NCBI GenBank assembly: GCA_900542675.1
Contig: UQOT01000037.1
Span: forward strand, 1-19,047
DNA: 19,047 bases
From: an uncultured Eubacteriales bacterium
GTDB lineage: Bacteria; Bacillota; Clostridia; Monoglobales; Monoglobaceae
Direction: 5' to 3'
Shown here: one piece after another, positions 7,220 through 13,798 of the stretch
Position numbering within the stretch: position 1 is the stretch's first letter
Layout: every line of letters begins with the position of its first letter
Notes under the pieces: model-generated
The model's input: only the letters and a program-made list of their open reading frames with translations
What the model was told of the DNA's origin: nothing
Database searches by the model: none
Made by a program: the position numbers and the translations under genes

Positions 7220-8923
7220 TTACATCTTTTCGGGGGCGGTGATTTTCAGCATTTTCAGTACGCCCGCGATAACGCTTCTTGTGCAGTCGATTAATTTTAC
7301 TCTGGCTTTTCTCAATTCCGTATCATCAACATTGACGCGGCAGGCGTTATAGAACGCATGGAAGCAGGTCGCAAGCTCAGTAACGTAGCGCGTCAGCTTT
7401 GCCGGTTCAAACGTCTCAGCCGCAGTTTTTATCTCCTCCGGCAAATCGCTGAGCTTTTTAAGAAGGTCAAGCTCAGCCTCTTCGGTAAGAAGCAGCGGAT
7501 TAATGTCACTGTATTCGGGCACAGCAACGCCCTCCTCTTTAAGAAGGCGTAAAATTCCGCATATTCTCGCGTGTGCGTACTGCACATAGAATACGGGATT
7601 ATCGTTGCTCTGCTCCTTGGCAAGCCCCAAATCAAAATCCAAATGACTGCCCGCGCCGCGCATATTAAAGAAGAACCTTGCGGCGTCTATGCTGACGTCC
7701 TCGAGCAAATCGTTTAATGTAATCGCCTTTCCCGTGCGCTTTGACATTCTCACAATCTCGCCGTCCTGCATAAGACGCACAAGCTGCATCAGTACAACGC
7801 GGAGTCTTTCTCCGTCAACTCCTGCCGCCGTGAGCGCCTTCTGCATTCTCGCCACGTGACCGTGGTGGTCTGCGCCCCAAACGTTAATCGCAATATCATA
7901 GCCGCGCGTTTCAAGCTTATTTATATGGTAAGCAATATCTGCCGCGAAGTAGGTCGGAATACCGTTATTGCGGACAAGAACCTCGTTCTTTTCAAGCCCC
8001 ATCTTCTCGCAATTGAGCCAAACTGCACCATCCTCTTCGTAAGTATATCCCTTTTCGCTGAGCCTGTCTATAGCCGCTCTGACCGCTCCGCTCTCGTGCA
8101 GAGAGCTCTCTTTAAACCATACGTCATATATAATTCTGTATTTTTGGAGGTCGGTCTTGAGCGCGTCAATATTTTTTTGCAGTGCATAGTCAACAAGCGC
8201 CTGATTGCGCTCCTCCTCGCTCGTACTTAAATATTTATCGCCGTTTATCTTGATAAACGCCTTAGCGTGCTCCCTGATGTCGTCACCGTGGTAACCGTCC
8301 TCGGGGAACTCCGCCGCGTCCTCGCCTTTAAGCTCCTGAATATACCTTGCGCTGAGCGACTTACCGAACTTCTCAATCTGATTACCCGCATCGTTGATGT
8401 AAAACTCACGCGTCACATCGTAGCCCGCGTATTCAAGCACCGAAGCAAGGCAGTCGCCGAGTGCGCCGCCGCGGGCATTGCCCATATGCATCGGTCCCGT
8501 CGGATTTGCACTGACAAACTCGACCATAACCTTTTTGCCTTTTCCTATGTCAATTCTGCCGTAATTTTCACCCTGCTGCTCTATAGCATTCATAGTTTCA
8601 TAAAGCCACATCGGACTTAAGTAAAAATTAATAAATCCCGCTCCGGCAACCTCTATCTTTTTGATGTTGCCGCCGATTTCGATACCGCTTACAATTGCAT
8701 CGGCAATCATTCTCGGCGCGGTGTGCAGCTGCTTTGCAAGTACCATAGCGATATTGCACGCAAAATCACCGTGAGCCTTGTCCTTAGGCACCTCAAGCTT
8801 AACGGCTGCGGTGATGTCGATATCGCCCTCAGGCGCGCTCAGTGCGCCGCTTTCAAACGCCGCCTTAAGCGCAGAGTCAATTTTGATTATAATCTCATTC
8901 TTGATTTTGTCAGTTATTGTCAT
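7220..8923 (-). CDS. argS: Arginine--tRNA ligase
   Basis: A 567-residue class I aminoacyl-tRNA synthetase, the usual length for bacterial ArgRS. It charges tRNA-Arg with arginine in the cytosol. Residues about 1-110 form the ArgRS-specific N-terminal domain. The catalytic Rossmann core carries the HIGH-type motif as HMGN within SANPTGPMHMGNARGG, and the KMSKS-type motif as RMSKRTGKAITL. The C-terminal anticodon-binding helical domain (DALR) follows, ending with CRVNVDDTELRKARVKLI. The start is set by AAGGAG ten bases upstream. It follows the DUF1934 gene on the same strand, an arrangement also seen in Bacillus (ywiB-argS), but here 234 bp of repeat modules separate them. No T-box leader (no AGGGTGGNACCGCG element) was seen. 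Confidence 0.97.
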   Translation of the reverse strand: MTITDKIKNEIIIKIDSALKAAFESGALSAPEGDIDITAAVKLEVPKDKAHGDFACNIAMVLAKQLHTAPRMIADAIVSGIEIGGNIKKIEVAGAGFINFYLSPMWLYETMNAIEQQGENYGRIDIGKGKKVMVEFVSANPTGPMHMGNARGGALGDCLASVLEYAGYDVTREFYINDAGNQIEKFGKSLSARYIQELKGEDAAEFPEDGYHGDDIREHAKAFIKINGDKYLSTSEEERNQALVDYALQKNIDALKTDLQKYRIIYDVWFKESSLHESGAVRAAIDRLSEKGYTYEEDGAVWLNCEKMGLEKNEVLVRNNGIPTYFAADIAYHINKLETRGYDIAINVWGADHHGHVARMQKALTAAGVDGERLRVVLMQLVRLMQDGEIVRMSKRTGKAITLNDLLEDVSIDAARFFFNMRGAGSHLDFDLGLAKEQSNDNPVFYVQYAHARICGILRLLKEEGVAVPEYSDINPLLLTEEAELDLLKKLSDLPEEIKTAAETFEPAKLTRYVTELATCFHAFYNACRVNVDDTELRKARVKLIDCTRSVIAGVLKMLKITAPEKM

Positions 8924-8948
8924 AGTGTTTCTCCTTTGTTAGCGATTT

Positions 8949-9028
8949 GTGACCACACATCTCCTATGTGTGACGGCAGAATTTACGATTGTGCACTTTG
9001 GTTTGCAATGCCTTTCATATGAATACGC
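8949..9028 (+). repeat. Dispersed intergenic repeat, module C copy 1
   Basis: These 80 bases match the reverse complement of 17382-17461. The first 31 positions agree at 27, including CACACAT...ATGTGTG and TGACGGCAG; the last 24 agree at 20, starting TGCAATGCCTTT. The middle is divergent. CACACAT (8954-8960) pairs with ATGTGTG (8966-8972), so the RNA would form a hairpin about 20 bases upstream of the argS Shine-Dalgarno sequence. It is directly followed by module A (9033-9099), making a composite of about 150 bp. Confidence 0.8.
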
Positions 9029-9032
9029 TCAT

Positions 9033-9099
9033 CGACGCTCCCTACGAACAATTTGGTAAATATCATAGGAATTGGCGCCAAATTATATGCAGCTGCGCA
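9033..9099 (+). repeat. Dispersed intergenic repeat, module A copy 2
   Basis: This matches the minus strand of about 4952-5027: shared blocks include CGCTCCCTACGAA, TTTGGT, ATAGG, ATTGGCG and GCTGCGC. Unlike copy 1 it lacks the second arm of the perfect GTAGGGAGCGACGA hairpin, so the two copies differ at that edge. It lies between the DUF1934 gene and argS. Confidence 0.7.
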
Positions 9100-9157
9100 T
9101 CATGAACACCCTAAGTTTGCGGGCACATTGTATACACAAATTAACACCGCGTATTCC

Positions 9158-9580
9158 CTAGTCCTTAGTCACTACGTTAATCGTCATATTATTCTTTATG
9201 TATGTATGGTTGTCCGGGTCGAGGGTATAGTCCATTTTCAATACGCCGCCGTCCTTGCTGAAGTCGAAATCCATTTTATCGGTGGTGACTGCCGCGCCTA
9301 TCTGACCGTATGGCGTATTGACTATACACAGTCCCGTCTCGCCGAGAGTATAATTCATCTTTGACGGATAACGTCCCGTGCGCGATACCGACACACTGCC
9401 GTCTGCGACCTTAATTGTGGTCGTCGTGTCCTCGTAGCCCGTCATTTCGCTTTCTTTGTATATAATGTAAATCTTATCGTTTCTTATGGCGAACTTGCCC
9501 GCAGTAGCAAGCTCTATTGTCTCGCTCTCCCCGCCGATATCCTGCTTCGTGCGGATAGAAATCATCGCATTATTTTCCAA
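9158..9580 (-). CDS. ywiB: DUF1934 (YwiB-like) domain protein
   Basis: A 140-residue protein of the DUF1934/YwiB family, a small lipocalin-like beta-barrel fold of unknown role. The visible pattern is a run of alternating beta strands (ISIRTKQ near the start, IYIIYKESEMTG, KVADGSVSVSRTG, MNYTLGETGLCIVNTPYG, KMDYTLD). The start is TTG at 9580: AGGAG (9589-9593) is eight bases upstream, while the first in-frame ATG (9565) is 23 bases away. That Shine-Dalgarno sequence overlaps the murI stop codon (TAAGGAG), implying coupled translation. Its place beside argS is conserved in Bacillus, which supports the family call. No signal peptide, so it is cytosolic. Confidence 0.85.
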   Translation of the reverse strand: MENNAMISIRTKQDIGGESETIELATAGKFAIRNDKIYIIYKESEMTGYEDTTTTIKVADGSVSVSRTGRYPSKMNYTLGETGLCIVNTPYGQIGAAVTTDKMDFDFSKDGGVLKMDYTLDPDNHTYIKNNMTINVVTKD

Positions 9581-9592
9581 GACTATCGCTCC

Positions 9593-10402
9593 TTAAAATT
9601 TTTCTATATCAATTTTGGAGACGTCGCCCACAATTTTTTTTGATAGAAACAGGCTTCCGAGCTCCTCAAATCCGTGAACCGTGTCACTGACGTAATATCT
9701 CACTCTGCCCGGCTCAGTGCTTTCGGTGAGCAGCCCTTCCTCCGTCATTCGGCGTTTTGCCTCAAACGCCGCGCTGCTGCCCGAGTCGATAAGCGTTACG
9801 CTGTCGCCCACAATATCCTGAATGGTTTTTTTAAGCAGCGGATAATGCGTACAGCCGAGAATAATTGTATCAACGCCGCCGTCAATTAATGGCTTTAAAT
9901 ATTCCCGCGCAAGGATATACGCTATCTCGCTGTCTGCATAGCCGTTTTCAACAACAGGCACAAACATAGGGCACGCATTAGATATGACTTTAATATCGGG
10001 ATTTAAGTTCCCGATTTTCTCGGAATATTTTCCGCTGTTTATAGTTCCTTTTGTACCGAGCACGCCTATAACGCCGTTTTTGGTGGTCTCAGCCGCAAGC
10101 TTTGACGCGGGGTCAACCACGCCGATTATGTCGGTGTCGTACTCAGTCGTAATATGCGGCAGAGCGGCGCTTGACGCTGTTCCGCACGCAATTACTATAA
10201 ACTTTATATCAAACCTGCGCAGGAAATTGATATCCTGACGCACATACTTTACAATAGTCGCCGAACTGCGTGTACCGTAGGGTACGCGTCCCGTGTCGCC
10301 GAAGTATATTATGTCCTCATTCGGCATTATATTCATAACCTCGCGGACACACGTCAGCCCCCCGAGACCCGAGTCAAATATACCAATCGGTCTGTTGTCC
10401 AT
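9593..10402 (-). CDS. murI: Glutamate racemase
   Basis: A 269-residue cofactor-independent racemase that makes D-glutamate for peptidoglycan. The N-terminus GIFDSGLGGLTCVRE carries Asp10 and Ser11 of the active site; FGDTGRVPYGTRS is the second signature. The two catalytic cysteines are Cys73 in IACGTASS and Cys184 in GCTHYPLL, with His186 beside it. The usual text around the first Cys is ACNTA; here Asn is replaced by Gly. All other key residues are present, so activity is expected. The start follows GGAGGGG. It lies 19 bases after ddl and overlaps the DUF1934 ribosome binding site, so it is the middle gene of a wall-precursor operon. Confidence 0.95.
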   Translation of the reverse strand: MDNRPIGIFDSGLGGLTCVREVMNIMPNEDIIYFGDTGRVPYGTRSSATIVKYVRQDINFLRRFDIKFIVIACGTASSAALPHITTEYDTDIIGVVDPASKLAAETTKNGVIGVLGTKGTINSGKYSEKIGNLNPDIKVISNACPMFVPVVENGYADSEIAYILAREYLKPLIDGGVDTIILGCTHYPLLKKTIQDIVGDSVTLIDSGSSAAFEAKRRMTEEGLLTESTEPGRVRYYVSDTVHGFEELGSLFLSKKIVGDVSKIDIEKF

Positions 10403-10421
10403 CGTAAGCCCCTCCGGTCTT

Positions 10422-11498
10422 TTACATAAAATCCTTGAGCGCGAGTGCGTAACCTATAAGCCTGTCTAAAAGCTCTGTGTTATTAACTCCGCTAACCTCC
10501 CACATCTTGGGATACATACTTATTGAAGTAAAGCCCGGCAGGGTATTTATCTCGTTGAGCCTTATATCACCGGTCTTTTTGTTCACAAAAAAGTCAACTC
10601 TCGAAAGTCCTCTGCACTCGCAGATTTTATATGCTTTAAGCGCGTATTCCTTAAGCATTTCTTCAAGAGCCTTGTCGATATTTGCGGGGATTGTGAGCTT
10701 TGAGTTATCGTCCTTATACTTCGCGTCAAAGTCGTAAAACTCATTCGCGGGCGCAATCTCACCGATATTCGGCGCGACGGACGGCTCAAAATTGCCTATT
10801 ACCGCGCTCTCAACCTCGCTCGCTTCTATATATTCCTCAATCAGTACCTTGTAATCGTTCTCAAACGCAAGCTTTATTCCGCCCAAAAGCTCCTCACGAT
10901 TGTGCGCCTTGCTTATCCCGACCGACGAGCCTGCATTTGACGGCTTTATAAAGCAGGGATAACCGAGTTTATCCTCTATCTCTTTAACATCGACGTCATC
11001 GCCGTACTTGACTGTCACCCAGTCCGCCTGCGGAATACCCGCCTCTTTAAACAGGATTTTTGCGAGGCACTTATCCATACACACCGCGCTGCCCAAAACT
11101 CCGGATCCAACGTACGGAATTCCCGCAAGCTCAAACAGTCCCTGAATTGTGCCGTCCTCGCCGTTCTTACCGTGAAGCACGGGCACGGCGGCGTCAATTC
11201 TTATAAACTCCGCCCCGCCTTCGCGAAATCTTATTATTCCGCCGTCAGCGCGCGACGGTGATATAACGGCTCTGTCAAAAGCGCCGATGAGACTTCCATC
11301 GGGGATATTTTTGATATCGTCCGCGCTGCCGTCAAAGTAATACCAATCTCCGTCTTTGGTTATAAAAATCTTATGTATATCGTATTTATCGGTATCTAAA
11401 GCGGCAATTACTGTCTTTGCCGATATTTTGCTTATATCGTGCTCACTCGACTTGCCGCCGAACACAACACACACACTGAGCTTACTTGAATTTGCCAT
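10422..11498 (-). CDS. ddl: D-alanine--D-alanine ligase
   Basis: A 358-residue ATP-grasp ligase joining two D-alanines for the peptidoglycan stem. The N-terminal domain shows VVFGGKSSEHDISKISA; the middle has GSGVLGSAVCMDKCLAK and FIKPSNAGSSVGI, the ATP-binding core; the end has SRVDFFV and LNEINTLPGFTSISMYP with the metal-binding Glu and Asn. The omega-loop reads EFYDFDAKY, the form of D-Ala-D-Ala enzymes rather than D-Ala-D-Lac (VanA-type) ligases, so the product is predicted to be the ordinary vancomycin-sensitive dipeptide. AAGGAAAG precedes the ATG. It is the first gene of a minus-strand unit with murI, the DUF1934 gene and argS. Confidence 0.95.
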   Translation of the reverse strand: MANSSKLSVCVVFGGKSSEHDISKISAKTVIAALDTDKYDIHKIFITKDGDWYYFDGSADDIKNIPDGSLIGAFDRAVISPSRADGGIIRFREGGAEFIRIDAAVPVLHGKNGEDGTIQGLFELAGIPYVGSGVLGSAVCMDKCLAKILFKEAGIPQADWVTVKYGDDVDVKEIEDKLGYPCFIKPSNAGSSVGISKAHNREELLGGIKLAFENDYKVLIEEYIEASEVESAVIGNFEPSVAPNIGEIAPANEFYDFDAKYKDDNSKLTIPANIDKALEEMLKEYALKAYKICECRGLSRVDFFVNKKTGDIRLNEINTLPGFTSISMYPKMWEVSGVNNTELLDRLIGYALALKDFM

Positions 11499-11548
11499 AA
11501 TTCTTTCCTTTCATAATAAATAGAAAATATATCTTTTTGACAGTATGC

Positions 11549-11567
11549 GGGCGGATAATATCCGCCC
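11549..11567. repeat. Palindrome GGGCGGATAATATCCGCCC, copy 1
   Basis: A perfect 9-bp inverted repeat around one base. The same palindrome, in reverse orientation as judged by its central base and its flanks, occurs at 17319-17337. Both copies have CCCTACG close by (here within 11566-11572). It falls in the probable 5' leader of the ddl mRNA. Confidence 0.8.
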
Positions 11568-11582
11568 CTACGGCAGGTTCGC

Positions 11583-11608
11583 AGGGAACGGCCTGCGTGT
11601 CGTTCCCT
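11583..11608. repeat. Hairpin next to the palindrome in the ddl leader
   Basis: AGGGAACG (11583-11590) pairs with CGTTCCCT (11601-11608) around a ten-base loop. It is built like the GTAGGGAGCGACGA hairpin at 5008-5037 (both have a GGGA(A/G)CG arm and end in CCCTAC), but the arms differ, so it looks like a diverged relative. Confidence 0.55.
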
Positions 11609-11623
11609 ACTCCCTAATTTCTA

Positions 11624-11651
11624 ATTTTACCACACTTTTTTAAAATATCAA
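11624..11651 (-). promoter_or_regulatory. Candidate promoter of the ddl-murI-ywiB-argS unit
   Basis: On the minus strand, TTGATA (rc of 11646-11651) and TAAAAT (rc of 11624-11629) are separated by 16 bases, close to the sigma-A consensus. Transcription would start near 11617 and pass through the two hairpins at 11549-11608 before ddl, giving a structured leader of roughly 115 bases. Confidence 0.6.
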
Positions 11652-11735
11652 TAGGTATAATCTATAAAAATATGTATAAACAATTACATTTTGTTAAAAA
11701 TCCTGTTATCAATATATTAAACGGAGGAAGATAAA

Positions 11736-12362
11736 ATGCCGAGGATAAGTATACGAAATTTAATAATTGCGCTGCTTGGGCTTGCTGTTTGCGCATCTTT
11801 GGTGTGTGCTTACACCGCGCACGAGGTTAAGGATATCTCCGAAAGCGTGCTGCGCCTTCACATTGTTGCAAACAGCGACAGCGCCGCCGACCAGCGCCTC
11901 AAACTTAAAGTGCGCGACGAGGTTATAAAAAGGTGCTCACCGCTCTTTAAAGGCTGCAAAAGCGCACAGCAGGCACAGGTGGCAGCCGAGGAAAATATTG
12001 AGTTTATCACTAAGACCGCCGACCGCGTTATCCGCGAAAACGGCTTTGACTACACTGCCGAGTGCCGTATCGGTAAATGCTCGTTCCCGACCAAAACGTA
12101 CAAAAGCGCATCAGGCGGCGTGTCTCTGCCGCGCGGCGAATATTCCGCCGTAAACATTTGTCTCGGAAACGCCGAGGGTCAAAACTGGTGGTGCGTAATG
12201 TATCCCCCTCTGTGCTTTGTAAACGGAGTCGCATCGATTAGCGACGAAACAAACGATATGCTGCAAAGTGAGCTGAGTCAGTCCGAATACGAGCTGATAA
12301 CGGACAGCGAGAAGCAAAGTGTAAAAATCCGCTTCAAAATCGCAGAGCTGCTCGGTAAGTGA
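11736..12362 (+). CDS. spoIIR: Stage II sporulation protein R
   Basis: A 208-residue exported signalling protein. It has an N-terminal membrane segment (residues about 8-26) followed by the SpoIIR signature LRLHIVANSDSAADQRLKLKVRDEV, and later ISLPRGEY-like SLPRGEYSAVNICLG and NWWCVMYPPLCFV. In Bacillus, SpoIIR is made in the forespore under sigma-F and is secreted into the intermembrane space, where it triggers SpoIIGA to process pro-sigma-E in the mother cell. GGAGGA precedes the ATG. The upstream region has GTATA at 11655 and 11674, but no clean sigma-F -10 element; a poor match begins at 11674. Its presence indicates that the host can sporulate, or did recently. The next gene has its own promoter. 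Confidence 0.95.
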   Translation: MPRISIRNLIIALLGLAVCASLVCAYTAHEVKDISESVLRLHIVANSDSAADQRLKLKVRDEVIKRCSPLFKGCKSAQQAQVAAEENIEFITKTADRVIRENGFDYTAECRIGKCSFPTKTYKSASGGVSLPRGEYSAVNICLGNAEGQNWWCVMYPPLCFVNGVASISDETNDMLQSELSQSEYELITDSEKQSVKIRFKIAELLGK

Positions 12363-12379
12363 CTGCGCTGATTTTTTCC

Positions 12380-12408
12380 TTGAATATGCGCCCGAATTAT
12401 GATATACT
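12380..12408 (+). promoter_or_regulatory. Sigma-A-type promoter for the degenerate GGDEF gene
   Basis: TTGAAT (12380-12385) and TATACT (12403-12408) are separated by exactly 17 bases. It lies between spoIIR and the GGDEF gene, so the latter can be expressed in growing cells independently of sporulation. The leader would be about 25 bases. Confidence 0.7.
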
Positions 12409-12427
12409 GTAAATATATTTAATTGGC

Positions 12428-12433
12428 GGAGGA
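12428..12433 (+). promoter_or_regulatory. Ribosome binding site deciding the GGDEF gene start
   Basis: GGAGGA lies seven bases before the ATG at 12441. The reading frame can be extended to a TTG at 12423, but that would place this sequence inside the gene, so 12441 is the likely start. Confidence 0.8.
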
Positions 12434-12440
12434 CGGTAAT

Positions 12441-13592
12441 ATGAACGGCGCTGTTAAAAAAATCGGTTATATTTTGGCGAAAAAGCTTAATCTTACACTT
12501 GATAATTCTGTTTTTGAAAAAAACGCACAGGCGATACAAAAGTACAATCTGCGCCTGCTTCGTCAGATTACGCTGCTGTCGGGCGCGCTTATTCTCGTGC
12601 TGTTTCTCGGCAACTATGTTCATCAGGGGCTTATTATAAATCAGCATATATACTTTGCTTTTATGATGCTCTCAGCGATAATTTTCGCCCTGACTTACGT
12701 TTTATTTAATCATCTTATCCCATACAGCACAGTTCTTGTGTACTTCTTTACGCTTATTTTTGCAGCCTTTGCGACATTCGTCGGGATTGTCGAGCCGACT
12801 TCGGGCACCGAGGCTCTGTTTATGATTGTCCTTGCTATGCTGCCGATGCAAATTATTGACAAGCAAACGCACGTCATTGCGTACACCGTTTTTGTATGGC
12901 TCGCCTTTTGCGTAGCATCACTTATACTTAAAGAGCACAACTCTGCGATTGCGGACGTGATTTCCGCCTCTGTCGCGCTTATATTCGGCATACTTAACAA
13001 CAGACTTGTATTTAAGGCGCGGATAAGCGCAATCAACAACAGCCGAATACTCGCCCGCAGCACCGAGATTGATTCGGTAACCGGGCTTATGAATTACGAA
13101 AAATTCGCCAACGACCTGTCGGGCAAAAACGACAGCAGCATCGCACAGTCTCTGTGCAGTCTTTCCATACTCGAGATAGATAATTTTAAAGATTACAACG
13201 AAAAATACGGACGTCAGGCGGGCGATAAGTGCCTCAAAAAGATAGGCGCGTGCCTTCAGAGGATTTCCGACCCGGGCGAGCTTATTATATACCGCTACGG
13301 CGGCACGGGATTTGCGGCGGTCAGCCTCGTTCACGACTATAGCGGTATCGAGCGCGTCAGCAAGGGAATTCTTGCCCTAATCCGCGGGCTTGATATTGAA
13401 TTTAATGGCACGCCCGCCGGAACAGTCACGCTCAGCGCAGGCTATGCCGACGTAATGGAGTGCGAGTGCGACGACTATAAGCACCTCATAGAAATGTCGC
13501 TCGAAGGTCTCAATAAAGCCAAAACCTTAGGCGGCAACACCCATATCGGCTATCTTGAATTACACCCGAAGGAGAATAATGACAGAGGGTAA
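12441..13592 (+). CDS. Membrane protein with degenerate GGDEF domain
   Basis: A 383-residue protein. Residues about 40-190 contain six hydrophobic helices (about 42-60, 70-90, 96-116, 124-140, 146-164, 170-188). Residues about 207-372 are a GGDEF fold: DSVTGLMNYEKF at the start, LEIDNFKDYN, then YGRQAGDKCLKKIG. The signature loop is GGTGF at 287-291 instead of GG(D/E)EF, and the first metal-binding Asp of the usual DIDxFK motif is Glu245. The loss of the signature acid makes diguanylate cyclase activity unlikely. Degenerate GGDEF proteins can serve as nucleotide sensors or membrane scaffolds; GGDEF-derived domains in Firmicutes can also bind other nucleotides. It follows spoIIR with its own promoter. 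No EAL or PAS domain is present. The role is unknown. Confidence 0.85.
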   Translation: MNGAVKKIGYILAKKLNLTLDNSVFEKNAQAIQKYNLRLLRQITLLSGALILVLFLGNYVHQGLIINQHIYFAFMMLSAIIFALTYVLFNHLIPYSTVLVYFFTLIFAAFATFVGIVEPTSGTEALFMIVLAMLPMQIIDKQTHVIAYTVFVWLAFCVASLILKEHNSAIADVISASVALIFGILNNRLVFKARISAINNSRILARSTEIDSVTGLMNYEKFANDLSGKNDSSIAQSLCSLSILEIDNFKDYNEKYGRQAGDKCLKKIGACLQRISDPGELIIYRYGGTGFAAVSLVHDYSGIERVSKGILALIRGLDIEFNGTPAGTVTLSAGYADVMECECDDYKHLIEMSLEGLNKAKTLGGNTHIGYLELHPKENNDRG

Positions 13593-13616
13593 TGTCAAAA
13601 GATGACAACCGCAAAA

Positions 13617-13636
13617 GCCACGCCCGTCGGGGAGCC
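13617..13636 (-). repeat. Dispersed intergenic repeat fragment, module D relative
   Basis: The reverse complement, GGCTCCCCGACGGGCGTGGC, matches 7099-7118 at 17 of 20 positions and resembles the GCTCCCCGTCGGGGCGC hairpin at 17467-17483. The rest of this 206-bp spacer (13593-13798) holds CGTTCCCGCG and GGTCCCTATG, which recall the CGTTCCCTAC and CCCTACG motifs elsewhere, then AT-rich promoter sequence. Confidence 0.6.
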
Positions 13637-13749
13637 TATTGTAGTCGTGCGTTCCCGCGTAGTACCCGGTCCCTATGTTGTATAAAATCCTAATTTTCCG
13701 TTAACAATATATTACAAAATGAATAAAATCCGCATTTTTCTTGAAAACG

Positions 13750-13758
13750 TGTTATAAT
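13750..13758 (+). promoter_or_regulatory. Extended -10 promoter for the M16-lgt operon
   Basis: TGTTATAAT contains a perfect -10 box (13753-13758) with the TGN extension directly upstream. No good -35 box is at the right distance, which is usual for extended -10 promoters. The start point would be about 35 bases before the ATG at 13799. Confidence 0.6.
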
Positions 13759-13798
13759 TATACCTAATTAGCAGATGAGTCAGAAAGGATTTTGAAAT

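Noticed and set aside
8908..8960. Short upstream frame on the minus strand, ATG at 8960 reading MCGHKSLTKEKHYDNN and overlapping the argS start
   Set aside because: AGGAG directly touches the ATG, which is too close for initiation, and the matching repeat copy at 17382-17461 does not keep the AGGAG. Probably chance.
8924..9157. T-box leader for argS
   Set aside because: No AGGGTGGNACCGCG-type antiterminator element and no terminator with a T run were found; the gap is filled by repeat modules.
10422..11498. VanA-type D-Ala-D-Lac ligase
   Set aside because: The omega-loop is EFYDFDAKY, the D-Ala-D-Ala form, and there is no vanH- or vanX-like neighbour.
11655..11684. Sigma-F promoter upstream of spoIIR
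   Set aside because: GTATA at 11655 is followed after 14 bases by GTATAAACAA, which misses key positions of the sigma-F -10 consensus. Too weak to list as a feature, although sigma-F control is expected from the family.
12423..12440. TTG start for the GGDEF gene
   Set aside because: It would place the GGAGGA ribosome binding site inside the coding region and has no such site of its own; the ATG at 12441 is better.
13580..13606. Eight-codon frame (MTEGNVKR) with a good AAGGAG site at the end of the GGDEF gene
   Set aside because: Too short to support, and it ends inside the repeat-bearing spacer. It could be a chance site or a remnant of a lost gene start, but nothing more can be shown.
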